From Deltaproteobacteria bacterium (GTDB lineage: Bacteria; Desulfobacterota; Desulfobulbia; Desulfobulbales; Desulfobulbaceae): DNA of 54,893 bases. Below are positions 41,690 to 51,382 of the stretch, piece by piece. Below the pieces are notes generated by a model, which was not told the DNA's origin, did not search any database, and saw only the letters and a list, made by a program, of their open reading frames with translations. Position 1 is the stretch's first letter, and each line of letters starts with the position of its first letter. A program made the position numbers and the translations under genes. The DNA lies in assembly GCA_013151365.1 (NCBI GenBank), contig JAADIK010000153.1, forward strand, positions 1 to 54,893, given 5' to 3'.

Positions 41690-43594
41690 CTATTGGGCGC
41701 TTGAAGTAAAAACCATGTAGCCGATAACTTCTTTTCGATGAGCAGCTTTCCTTCTGGAGGTTTCCTCCTCGACTTTGACCTGCACATCCTTTGCGGTTAG
41801 ATTCTGATACCTGACTGTTGCATTATTGCGCCCGCGGTAGCCCTGGATCCCGGCAAAGAAAAACGGTTTTGCAGTGAAGGGTGACCGAAAAGACAGCGAA
41901 TGCCACTTGTCCGAAACAGACTTACGTGTCCGGCCGACTTCATAAAGGAGTTGACCGATAGCCCCCGTTCCCTGTTCACAGGCAATATAGCCGACCGTTT
42001 CAATGACATGCCTGGGGAGCCGGTTCGCGTCCTGTCCCTTGAGTTTAAATTTAAACTTCCGCCTTGAAAGTCCTCTGATCCGACCATTTAGCGCACCTTC
42101 CTCGTTGTTTGACAAAACACTGGTGAGCAATACGGGTTTGCGCCGGAAGGCCTTGATGAATTTATGCTTCTTGAAACGAGCACCGCCGAAAAAGGTGCCG
42201 GCTTCGACGCGGGCTCCATTATCCAGGATGTAGCTCCCTTGTTCCATAACAATATAATCGACCGTTTCTTCCGCATGGGAGCCGTCAAGATAACCCCATT
42301 CCTGAATACGGATGTCAAAACCTGTTGCCGTGACATTTCTGATGCGGACGACCGCCGGATCGGGGTCATTATAACTGAGCGGGCCAGCGACAACAACTGG
42401 GTTGACAAACGACTCTTTAAAAACCACATGAGACCAGCTGGTGTTGAGCAACAGCTCTCCGAGTTCAACCGCCAGCGAGGGATTCGTGACACCGGAGCGC
42501 ACCGTAACAACGGTTGAAGACTCGCTTACCGCTCCTTTGTTATCTTTTACCTTCAGGGTAACCGTATAAGTAGCGGCCTGCTTATAGACATGATCAACCG
42601 CAACACCGGACCTCCGGGTGCCATCGCCGAAATTCCAGGTGTATTTCTTGATCTTACCATCAGAATCACTTGAAGCGCCGGCGTCAAAACTGATAGCGAC
42701 AGGCGCAAAGCCCTGGCTGGTCGAGGCGGTGATGACCGCGGTGGGCGGGACGTTGCGGTTGCTGCCAGCCGGGGGTTCCCTGACAATAACCGGGGTGGAA
42801 ATGGAATCGGTCAAGCCGCCATCATCTGTTACGGTCAGCGTGGCGTTAAAACTGCCGGCAGTGGTGTAGGTATAGGTCACCTTGGGGCCGGTGGCTGTCC
42901 CGCCATCGCCCATATCCCACTTATAAGAGAGAATGGTACCGTCGCTGTCCGTGGAACCTGAGCCATCAAGATGCACCTGCAATGGCGCATCACCGACCGT
43001 GGACGAAGATGAAACAACCGCGGTGGGAGGGATATTGCTACTTGAAGGACTGGTAACCACAATCGCAACTGTTGCCTGGTCCGTGGCTCCCTGGTCGTCG
43101 GTAATTTTCAGGGTAACGTTATAACTGCCAGCCGGGCTGAAGACATGGCTGATGGTACTGCCGACACCTGTTTCACCATCACCGAAGGTCCAATCATAAC
43201 TGAGGATATTTCCCGTTGAAGAATTCGCATTAAAGGCCACAGTCAGAGGGCTTGTACCTTTCAGCACGTCAGCAGACAGAACCGCCTTGAGAACGCTCGA
43301 AAAAACATAAGGAAAGGGGGCGGATGGCGGGCTTTCCGTGCCGTCCTTAAAATAGGAGGTAAGGGTGAACAGTGATTCTCCGTCAGGAACGTCAACAGAA
43401 CAATCCATGGAAGTAGCGTCGGGGTCGGCTATTTCACAGGCAAGATTATTTCCGTGATACAAACGGAATCCGGCCAGATTGTCGCCGTTATGCTGATATT
43501 GCCACTCAACATGAATAACACGTTGATGGGCCGATGCCAGAACGGGCAGAATTAGGATGCTCAATAAGATTAAAAAAATTTTTCCAAATCGCAT
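41690..43594 (-). CDS. secreted PKD-domain protein with C-terminal lectin-like repeats
   Basis: A 634-residue exported protein. The ATG at 43594 begins a typical signal peptide (RFGKIFLILLSILILPVLASAH in outline); an ATG at 43624 adds ten unlikely residues. An Fn3-like domain is followed by three PKD domains, each with YDWTFGDG, YKWDMGDG or YTWNFGDG, to about residue 365. The C-terminal 260 residues hold three related units of about 85-90 residues ending ETVDYIVMEQG, ETVGYIACEQG and EVIGYMVFTSS; the first resembles the H-type-lectin-like bacterial domain (VRIRNVTATGFDIRI). Probably a surface adhesin or matrix protein. A sigma-54-type promoter lies upstream. Confidence 0.8.
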   Translation of the reverse strand: MRFGKIFLILLSILILPVLASAHQRVIHVEWQYQHNGDNLAGFRLYHGNNLACEIADPDATSMDCSVDVPDGESLFTLTSYFKDGTESPPSAPFPYVFSSVLKAVLSADVLKGTSPLTVAFNANSSTGNILSYDWTFGDGETGVGSTISHVFSPAGSYNVTLKITDDQGATDQATVAIVVTSPSSSNIPPTAVVSSSSTVGDAPLQVHLDGSGSTDSDGTILSYKWDMGDGGTATGPKVTYTYTTAGSFNATLTVTDDGGLTDSISTPVIVREPPAGSNRNVPPTAVITASTSQGFAPVAISFDAGASSDSDGKIKKYTWNFGDGTRRSGVAVDHVYKQAATYTVTLKVKDNKGAVSESSTVVTVRSGVTNPSLAVELGELLLNTSWSHVVFKESFVNPVVVAGPLSYNDPDPAVVRIRNVTATGFDIRIQEWGYLDGSHAEETVDYIVMEQGSYILDNGARVEAGTFFGGARFKKHKFIKAFRRKPVLLTSVLSNNEEGALNGRIRGLSRRKFKFKLKGQDANRLPRHVIETVGYIACEQGTGAIGQLLYEVGRTRKSVSDKWHSLSFRSPFTAKPFFFAGIQGYRGRNNATVRYQNLTAKDVQVKVEEETSRRKAAHRKEVIGYMVFTSSAQ

Positions 43595-43660
43595 AAGAAC
43601 GCCATAAAATAAAACGGATAACATTAAGTTGAAAAATCATACCTGAAGTCACCTACTCTA

Positions 43661-43678
43661 TAGCATTTATCGTGCCAA
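43661..43678 (-). promoter_or_regulatory. sigma-54-type promoter of the PKD protein gene
   Basis: On the minus strand TTGGCACG-ATAA-ATGCTA carries a perfect -24 block and GC at -12 with the required 10-bp spacing between GG (43676-43675) and GC (43664-43663). It lies 67 bp before the chosen start codon. Confidence 0.6.
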
Positions 43679-44114
43679 GAAGAGACAACCACCAACTTAC
43701 TGTTTTCACGTACAAACAAACATCAATGGCAAAACGATGCAATTACCATTACGTAATCGCTATTGCCAAGGACATACTATGCGGAGAGCAGAGAGCATAC
43801 AGTAAAGACGAAATCCGCATACACTGCAAACCTGAAGGATCGGAAAAATTTCCTCTTAATGTAAATCGATCATCGGTTCCGGCGTTCGCCCATATACCGG
43901 AAGTGACTGTAATGATTGCCGCCATGGCCGGACCGTGGCATTTCACCAAGCGGAATCGCATTTTGGAAAACCAGGCCGGTTCAGAAAAAAAACATTCTTC
44001 CGGGATACACTATCAACAAATAATTGCGCATCATCCTGAACCGGATGCGTTGTCTCCAAAAAGAGACTCCTTATTCAGGCAGTCAATCTTAAAACCCTTT
44101 GAACACACCAAAAA
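43679..44114. other. intergenic stretch without a supported gene
   Basis: A 151-codon plus-strand frame (43672-44127, GTG start) spans it, but it lacks a ribosome-binding site and any recognisable motif and ends inside a repeat terminus. Nothing else was seen. Confidence 0.35.
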
Positions 44115-44240
44115 CCTGAATCAGTGAGCGTTCAAGAACGGTGCAGATGCAAGGCGGCAACGATGCCGATTCTTCTATGTAATATCAATGAGTTACCGAC
44201 ACAACAGACGCGCCGTTACCGGGCGCCCCGGAGGGACACC
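44115..44240 (-). repeat. dispersed element family 1, right half (copy 8)
   Basis: Starts CCTGAATCAGTGAGCGTTC and holds a diverged version of the long hairpin ending at GGGCGCCCCGGAGG; the AT-rich half and left terminus are missing. It lies 8 bp after the MshEN-protein gene stop. Confidence 0.8.
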
Positions 44241-44247
44241 ATCTCAA

Positions 44248-45042
44248 TTAAATGCCTTGTGGATTGGTCATGGCCCAAGAAAGCCATTTGAGCTGGATGG
44301 CTGAAAAATCATCCTTTTTTGAATTAAGAAATTTTTTGAGAGATTTTGTATCATTAAAGGTGACGGAATAATATCCGGAAGAATATGAACCATGGCCAAA
44401 AAGAGACACTTTGTTCTGGTCATTAAAACCAAGGATCAGTTCATGATTCGCATAGGTAATCGAATGTGGGAAAACGGTTACATTGCCGTACTCCATGCGT
44501 TTTCGATCCTGATAAAACTGCATGGCAGTAAAAATAACCATGAGAAGAGCAATGGCGGTGGCGGCAGCCGTCAGCCGCAAAGAAGCCTGCGAGTTGAAAA
44601 TATCCCGAAATGACCAAGGAATACGTGAACGTATATTTGATTCAATATCACTTTTCGGAGCCAGTACGGGTTGGATTATTTTGCCGGTGTACTTTTCAAT
44701 ATCCGAAACGGCTTCACTATCGGAAGGGTCAACCATTGCTACTTTCAGGGTATTGTTTTCTCCGGTCATCAGAGGGATGACGCTGTATTTCTTACAAAGA
44801 TATTTTGGCAGGACTTTCTTGACGGTCGGGGAGAATTCCGACGCGACATCAACAATCTCCAGATCCAATTGGCGCGACAGGACCGAATGAAGTTGATCCT
44901 CGCTGATAAAACCCATTTTAATAAGGAGATAACCAAGCCTGCGGTTTCCCCCGACCTGGAGACGAAGAGCCTTGCCCAGATCAGTTTCGGTGATCAGGTT
45001 GGCTTCAACAAGGAGTTCACCAAGACGTTGTTTGGCTGCCAT
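44248..45042 (-). CDS. MshEN-domain membrane protein
   Basis: A 264-residue protein. The N-terminal 150 residues form an MshEN/GspE-N domain: two tandem helical motifs (RLGELLVEANLITETDLGKALRLQ and RLGYLLIKMGFISEDQLHSVLSRQ in outline) of the type that binds cyclic di-GMP, then a ferredoxin-like subdomain (YSVIPLMTGENNTLKVAMVDPSD). A single membrane helix follows at about 158-177, then an 85-residue C-terminal domain without a recognised family. The usual GspE/PilB ATPase is absent, so this is a stand-alone sensor. GAGGGCA precedes the ATG. An HD-GYP protein encoded at 37-38 kb could control the same second messenger. Confidence 0.78.
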   Translation of the reverse strand: MAAKQRLGELLVEANLITETDLGKALRLQVGGNRRLGYLLIKMGFISEDQLHSVLSRQLDLEIVDVASEFSPTVKKVLPKYLCKKYSVIPLMTGENNTLKVAMVDPSDSEAVSDIEKYTGKIIQPVLAPKSDIESNIRSRIPWSFRDIFNSQASLRLTAAATAIALLMVIFTAMQFYQDRKRMEYGNVTVFPHSITYANHELILGFNDQNKVSLFGHGSYSSGYYSVTFNDTKSLKKFLNSKKDDFSAIQLKWLSWAMTNPQGI

Positions 45043-45579
45043 AACTTGCCCTCATTACATAAATTACCCAAACGAAATAAATCGACTTTCCGCCAAAATC
45101 TCCGGACATGGAGACCCTTCACCATACTCGGCCGGCGGTTTTGGTTGTTCCGTCAAAACAGTTTCGGCTCCCTGCTGACAGCAGGACGGATACCTAAATC
45201 TTGTCAATTTCCGCTTACCCCCGGGAACTGGCGCCACTGCAAAATACTTTTTTTACATATTGGCTGGATTTCGTTATCATTCTTAATATATTATATGATA
45301 CACAGTAAAAGCTGACAAGAAAATAGGATATATGGCTGCAAATAAAAATGTTTTCTCGATAAATCAGGGCAATTTCTCTTGAATTACATTTCCTATTTCA
45401 CGTGCAGGGCTCGTAAATAAGACGACCAGGCCCTGCTGAAATCTGTTGATTATACTTGTTACGTGTTCAGAACCGGACATTGAAGCGTTTTGTTCTCATC
45501 ATTATCGTCCACAAAAGAGGTGCTTTCAGAAAATATTTTATAAGACTATCAACAGTTATCAGCCTGAGAAATTACTTGT
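45043..45579. other. intergenic AT-rich stretch
   Basis: No supported gene. On the minus strand the leader of the MshEN gene holds small hairpins (CCTGCT/AGCAGG near 45151-45186; TCTCC/GGAGA near 45095-45115). The 45290-45560 part is AT-rich and featureless. Confidence 0.35.
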
Positions 45580-45701
45580 ATCCGTGACGGTTCGAGGTAA
45601 CACTCCATGCAATATATGGAATTTATGGCATTATTGCTGAACAAACGTATTTTCTGGTCCTCAACGCGCCGCCCACCGGGGCGCCCGATAACTTATTCAG
45701 G
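45580..45701 (+). repeat. dispersed element family 1, internally deleted (copy 9)
   Basis: Diverged left terminus (TATCCGTGACGGTTCGAGG), AT-rich half and GC hairpin up to GCGCCCGATAAC, then directly the right terminal ATTCAGG. The whole long hairpin is missing. It ends 23 bp before the start codon of the next gene, just upstream of its ribosome-binding site. Confidence 0.8.
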
Positions 45702-45724
45702 AAATATCCAGGGAACCAAATGAG

Positions 45725-47194
45725 ATGATACGGAAGAAACTGAATTGCTGGGAGGTTATGAAATGCGGCCGGGGACCGGGCAAGTTACTGTCCGGCAAAA
45801 TGGAGGTCTGCCCGGTTGCCACTGAAAGGCGTCTTGACGGCAAACACGGCGGCAGGCAGGCCGGCAGGGCATGCTGGGTTGTGGCCGGTACATTCTGTGG
45901 CGGTAAAGTACAGGGGACCTTTGCCAAGAAATTTAACGCCTGCAAAACCTGTGTCTTTTATAAAAAGGTCCTGGAGGAGGAGGGCGATGACTTCCAAAAG
46001 CCTTTCGCCCTCTTGAAACGACTCAAGAAACCTGCCAGAATCGTTGATATATCTACAAAAAAGTTTGGCGTGCTCATCGGCGGCTCCGGCCTGATCGGCG
46101 GCGAGCTGATGCATTATTTCAAGACCGAGACCAAAAATGAAGTCGAGGTCCTGGCCCCGAACAGTAAACGCCTGAGCCTCAGGGAACCCGAGGATATCCG
46201 GCTCTATTTTCAAAGATACAAACCCGACTTCATCATTAATGCGGCCCTGGCCGCCATTGACAGTGACGCCCAGATTTCCTACGAGGTCAACTACCTGGGC
46301 AGCATCAACCTGGCCAAGGCCGCCATGGCCTTGAAAATCCCCTATATCCACTTCAGCTCGGCCGCCGTTCTGCCGATGGGCGAGAATCTGACGGAAGAGG
46401 ACCATGTGCCGCTGACGGCGGATCTCCCCTTTTATCCCCGGTCTAAACTGATGGCCGAAATGAGCCTGCGAAACCTGCAGGAGACCCGGGGACTTGATTG
46501 CACGATCATCAGGCTGGGCGTGGTTTACGGCAAGCATGATCATAAAATCCAAGGATTTCACCGGCTGCTGTTTTCCGTCGCCACCCAGGCCATGCCCTTC
46601 ATGATGACCAGACGGGGGGTGCTGCATTCCTATTCCAACACCAGGAAGATCCCGCCCTTTGTCCATTATATCTTAGAACATCGCGGGGAGTTTTCCGCTC
46701 AGACCTATAATTTCGTCGACAGGAATCCAATCGAGCTGAGCCAACTTATTTTTGCGGTAAAATCCTACCTGGAACTCAAGAGCCCCAGAGAGCTGTACCT
46801 ACCCTATCGCCTGACGAAATTCGGCAAGATCTGCCTGCTCTTTCTGCTCCGGAAGCTGGGCCGTATCGGTGTCGAGGTCCGGATGCCGGCGGAGTTGATG
46901 TTCTTGGAATATTTCTATAAAACCCAGATTCTATCGATCGAAAAACTGCAGAAATCAAGTTACGGGAACCGGCATTCGGAGCTGAGCGTCTATACCGAGT
47001 TGCCTGATATTATCGATTACTACTGCAAAAGATGGCAACACCTCAACCTCATCTCGCATGGCAAATCCGAGATATATGACGGAGCCCGGAAGGGCATTAC
47101 CGAATTTATCCAGAGTCCGCAAAACCTGATCAACGATATCCACCAAGGAAAGGCTGACTATTTCGCTGATTTCGATTCTCTCAACGACGAGTAA
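45725..47194 (+). CDS. two-CW domain fused to an NAD-dependent epimerase/dehydratase
   Basis: A 489-residue fusion. Residues 1-85 are a two-CW cysteine domain (NCWEVMKCGRGPG, CPVATE, RACWVVAGTFCGG, CKTCVFYKKV), a metal- or redox-type module common in deltaproteobacterial signalling proteins. From about residue 113 it is a short-chain dehydrogenase of the RmlD/extended type: the NAD loop LIGGSGLIGGELM, INAALAAIDSD, HFSSAAVLP and the catalytic pair in YPRSKLMAE. About 190 residues at the C-terminus hold no recognised motif. It may reduce or epimerise a nucleotide sugar; how the cysteine domain contributes is unknown. AGGGA lies upstream. Confidence 0.8.
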   Translation: MIRKKLNCWEVMKCGRGPGKLLSGKMEVCPVATERRLDGKHGGRQAGRACWVVAGTFCGGKVQGTFAKKFNACKTCVFYKKVLEEEGDDFQKPFALLKRLKKPARIVDISTKKFGVLIGGSGLIGGELMHYFKTETKNEVEVLAPNSKRLSLREPEDIRLYFQRYKPDFIINAALAAIDSDAQISYEVNYLGSINLAKAAMALKIPYIHFSSAAVLPMGENLTEEDHVPLTADLPFYPRSKLMAEMSLRNLQETRGLDCTIIRLGVVYGKHDHKIQGFHRLLFSVATQAMPFMMTRRGVLHSYSNTRKIPPFVHYILEHRGEFSAQTYNFVDRNPIELSQLIFAVKSYLELKSPRELYLPYRLTKFGKICLLFLLRKLGRIGVEVRMPAELMFLEYFYKTQILSIEKLQKSSYGNRHSELSVYTELPDIIDYYCKRWQHLNLISHGKSEIYDGARKGITEFIQSPQNLINDIHQGKADYFADFDSLNDE

Positions 47195-47297
47195 AAAAGT
47201 CGGGCGGGGGAAAGCAGGAGCGTACTTCCTGCCGGCGCGGCGTCGGCAGCAGGGTGCCTGATTGAACAGGCATACGGCCAGGAAAAAAATTATTGCG

Positions 47298-48476
47298 TTA
47301 TGGCTTTTGTTTACTTTGCCGCACCAGGACGACAATGGCACCGGCGGCAAGAGCGGCACTCAGGATAAAGGCGGTTGCGGCCCCCCATAGCTCCCAGACC
47401 ACGCCGAACAGAAAGGCGCCGGGCAGGGCGGCCAGGCCTATGGTCATGTGATACAGGCCATAGGCCGTGGCCCGCTCATCACGGCGGGCCAGATCGCCGA
47501 TCAGGGCGCGTTCCGCGCCTTCAGTCGAGGCCAGAGCCGCCGCATAGCCCAGGAAGAGTATCCACACCAGGTCGGCACTGTGGTGGAGGCTGGTATAAGC
47601 CAGGGCCAGCAGCAGGACAATGCGCAGAGACCAGCCGACCAGCAGGGCCGGTACGCGGCCGAAATGATCAGAGAGGCTGCCGGCCGGTGCGGCAAGCAGG
47701 GCCTTGACCGCACTGGCCGCCGCCCAGATTAGCGGTACCCAGGCAATCCGCAGCCCCTGGTCTGCGGCCCAGAGAACCAGGAAGGCCTCCGGGGCGCTGG
47801 CCAGGGCGAGACAGCCGGTGGCCAGGATCAGGCCGCGCAAACGGGAATCAAGAGCAGACCAGCGCAGGGGCGGCAGGGAAGGAAGCCGGCCGGCCGGGGG
47901 CCTGACCTCCGCCCCTTGCAGGCCGAAAAATAAAAGCATGACGGCCAGGAGACCGGGGATCAGGGACCAGAGAAAAACATGGCCCATGGGCAGGCCGTGC
48001 TTAAGTAAAAGATAGGCGCAAAGCGAGCCGAACATGGCCCCGGCATTATCCAGGGCACGATGAAAGCCAAAGGCCCGGCCACAGCGGGCGCCGTCGACCG
48101 AGCCGGCGATAAGTGCGTCCCGCGGCGAAGTACGAAGCCCCTTGCCCGCCCGGTCGAGAAACCGCAGCAGCAGAACCCAGGGCCAGCCCAGGGCCAGGCC
48201 GATCAGGGGGCGGGCGGTATTGGACATTCCGTACCCGCCCAGCACCAGCCGCTTATGATTCCAGCCCCGGTCCGCCATGTATCCGGAAAAGAGCTTGAGC
48301 AGACTGGCCGTGGCCTCGGCCGTGCCTTCCACCAGCCCCACCACGGCCGGCCCGGCGCCAAGGGCGGCTGTTAAAAACAGGGGCAACAGCGGAGTTATCA
48401 TCTCACTGGACGTATCATTGAGAAAGGAAACAAGGCCAAGAACCAGGACAGTGCGCGGCAGAAAGGAGGTCTTCAT
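47298..48476 (-). CDS. major facilitator superfamily transporter
   Basis: A 392-residue permease with 12 predicted membrane segments. It has FLNDTSSEMITPLLPLFL, VGLVEGTAEATASLLKLFSGYMADR (MFS loop 2-3) and RFLDRAGKGLRTSPRDALIA, a pattern shared with a group of uncharacterised MFS proteins near the Fsr/YqcE type. AGGACAAGCTG precedes the ATG. The substrate is unknown. Confidence 0.82.
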   Translation of the reverse strand: MKTSFLPRTVLVLGLVSFLNDTSSEMITPLLPLFLTAALGAGPAVVGLVEGTAEATASLLKLFSGYMADRGWNHKRLVLGGYGMSNTARPLIGLALGWPWVLLLRFLDRAGKGLRTSPRDALIAGSVDGARCGRAFGFHRALDNAGAMFGSLCAYLLLKHGLPMGHVFLWSLIPGLLAVMLLFFGLQGAEVRPPAGRLPSLPPLRWSALDSRLRGLILATGCLALASAPEAFLVLWAADQGLRIAWVPLIWAAASAVKALLAAPAGSLSDHFGRVPALLVGWSLRIVLLLALAYTSLHHSADLVWILFLGYAAALASTEGAERALIGDLARRDERATAYGLYHMTIGLAALPGAFLFGVVWELWGAATAFILSAALAAGAIVVLVRQSKQKP

Positions 48477-48582
48477 CAGCTTGTCCTGATCAGGACCGGC
48501 ATGAATTCAATGGTGGGCACGTTGCGCCAGGGTGACTTCTTCTCCGGTTTTCCCCCATTTGACCCTCCGAACGGCCTCATCC

Positions 48583-48618
48583 AAAAAAACCCTCGCAATC
48601 AATGGAGATTACGAGGGT
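48583..48618 (-). terminator. rho-independent terminator after tRNA-Met
   Basis: On the minus strand ACCCTCG and CGAGGGT form a stem with a 16-nt loop followed by seven T. It separates tRNA-Met from the MFS gene. Confidence 0.8.
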
Positions 48619-48628
48619 CGTATCGATA

Positions 48629-48705
48629 TGGTGGCGATGCAGGGAATTGAACCCCGGACACTACGGATATGAGCCGTATGCTCTAACCATCTGAGCTACA
48701 TCGCC
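48629..48705 (-). tRNA. tRNA-Met (CAT), probably elongator
   Basis: A 77-nt cloverleaf: acceptor GGCGATG/CATCGCC, anticodon stem TACGG/CCGTA with loop CTCATAT giving CAT, T-loop GGTTCAATTCC, encoded CCA. The acceptor begins with a normal pair, so it is not the initiator. A lysidine-modified Ile tRNA cannot be fully excluded by eye. Confidence 0.93.
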
Positions 48706-48796
48706 ATATATTTTAAAAGGCTCCCTTGAACCGTGCTACTTTTCAAGATTTTTCGTTTTTTGTCAACAATAAAAAAAGTAATTGATCACAGGGTTT

Positions 48797-48936
48797 GTAA
48801 CTGTTCGCTTTCACATACCTCAGAACTGTAAGGTGGCACAGGTGCCCTAGATTCATGTAGTTTTTCCTGCACGCTATAGCCCCTCTATGCGGGCAGGAAA
48901 AACCGCGTGAAGATGGGGTGCCTGTGACGGCTTACG
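48797..48936. repeat. palindromic repeat family 2 (copy B)
   Basis: Begins GTAACTGTTC like copy A. The core CACAGGTGCCCTAGATTCATG pairs with GTGAAGATGGGGTGCCTGTG, and TTTTTCCTGC pairs with GCAGGAAAAA around an 18-22 nt loop. Shares GAAGATGGGGTG with copy A. It fills the gap between tRNA-Met and the groEL terminator; no gene is seen in 48706-49011. Confidence 0.7.
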
Positions 48937-48982
48937 AAAAAAAAGAGTCCTTTCCCCGCATTGATCGCGAGAAAAGGACTCT
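48937..48982 (-). terminator. rho-independent terminator of groEL
   Basis: On the minus strand AGAGTCCTTTT and AAAGGACTCT form a stem followed by eight T (48937-48944). Confidence 0.88.
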
Positions 48983-49011
48983 CTGTTCTGCGCTTGGGTC
49001 GAAGGGACAGG

Positions 49012-50673
<1,662 letters not shown>

Positions 50674-50717
50674 TTCTTAACTCCTTTCCTTCTCTATGAT
50701 TTTAGTTTTCAACGATT

Positions 50718-51008
50718 TTAGTTTTCAACTATGCCAAGAACATCATCCTCACGCATAATGAGGTAGTCTTCGCCATCAATCTTAACGTCGGTGCCGCCAT
50801 ACTTGGAGAACAAGACACCGTCGCCCACCTTGACATCCATGGCGATCCGGTCACCCTTATCATTCATTTTGCCGGGACCTACGGCGATAACCTTTCCCTC
50901 GGCCGGCTTCTCTTTGGCTGAATCCGGAATGATGATCCCGCCTGCGGTTTTTTCCTCTTCCTCCAGTCTTTTGACCAGAATACGGTCATTCAGCGGACGA
51001 ATCTTCAT
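50718..51008 (-). CDS. groS: co-chaperonin GroES
   Basis: A 96-residue lid of the GroEL cage: MKIRPLNDRILVKRLEEEEKTAGG in outline, the mobile loop GGIIIPDSAKEKP, GPGKMNDKG, DGVLFSKYGGTDVK and a short C-terminal VLGIVEN. The ATG at 51008 has GAGGAGG seven bases upstream; a TTG two codons earlier is rejected. Confidence 0.97.
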   Translation of the reverse strand: MKIRPLNDRILVKRLEEEEKTAGGIIIPDSAKEKPAEGKVIAVGPGKMNDKGDRIAMDVKVGDGVLFSKYGGTDVKIDGEDYLIMREDDVLGIVEN

Positions 51009-51143
51009 GGACAATCCTCCTCATGTAATAAGTTGATTAATTGGTTTGACTTGAACTGAAAAGAAGTTTTTTGTCCGGCGGCCAGCTCAACACCGCTTCA
51101 ATCTGACAAAAAACGCAGTTTTTATCATCAAACTGGGCAATAT

Positions 51144-51171
51144 AATAGTGATGGTTTTCGAAAAATCAAGG
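51144..51171 (-). promoter_or_regulatory. sigma-70-like promoter of groES-groEL
   Basis: On the minus strand TTGATT and TATTAT/ATTATA are separated by 16-17 bp, about 140 bp upstream of groES. No CIRCE (TTAGCACTC-N9-GAGTGCTAA) operator was found in 51009-51300. The sequence around CCCTTGATTTTTCG is only weakly sigma-32-like. Confidence 0.45.
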
Positions 51172-51315
51172 GAGAGGGGAGAAAAAAACACATATCTCTT
51201 AATTTATTGAAATTAATAATCTATTTGACTAACGATTTACTCAGGAACAAGTTCAGGAATCGGCACCCGGCTTCGGGTTGAATTACGCGATTCATGATCG
51301 ACGAAAGACCGCCCG

Positions 51316-51334
51316 AAGCCGTCACGGATTCAGG
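51316..51334 (-). repeat. terminal fragment of dispersed element family 1 (copy 10)
   Basis: Only GAAGCCGTCACGGATTCAG remains, the left terminus in inverse orientation, 49 bp after the ilvE stop codon. The rest of the gap between groES and ilvE shows no gene. Confidence 0.6.
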
Positions 51335-51382
51335 GTGAAAGTATTCCCGGGCAACCCCAAGGGGCAACTTGAGCCCGGCCGG

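Noticed and set aside
41579..41710. 43-codon plus-strand ORF starting MSIVKLMSG
   Set aside because: GGGGAGG directly abuts the ATG, and the frame overlaps the end of the PKD protein gene; no support for it.
43672..44127. 151-codon plus-strand ORF with GTG start
   Set aside because: No motif, no ribosome-binding site, His/Lys-rich without domain character, and it ends inside a repeat terminus.
51009..51300. CIRCE/HrcA operator upstream of groES
   Set aside because: Searched by eye on both strands; no TTAGCACTC-N9-GAGTGCTAA or close variant.
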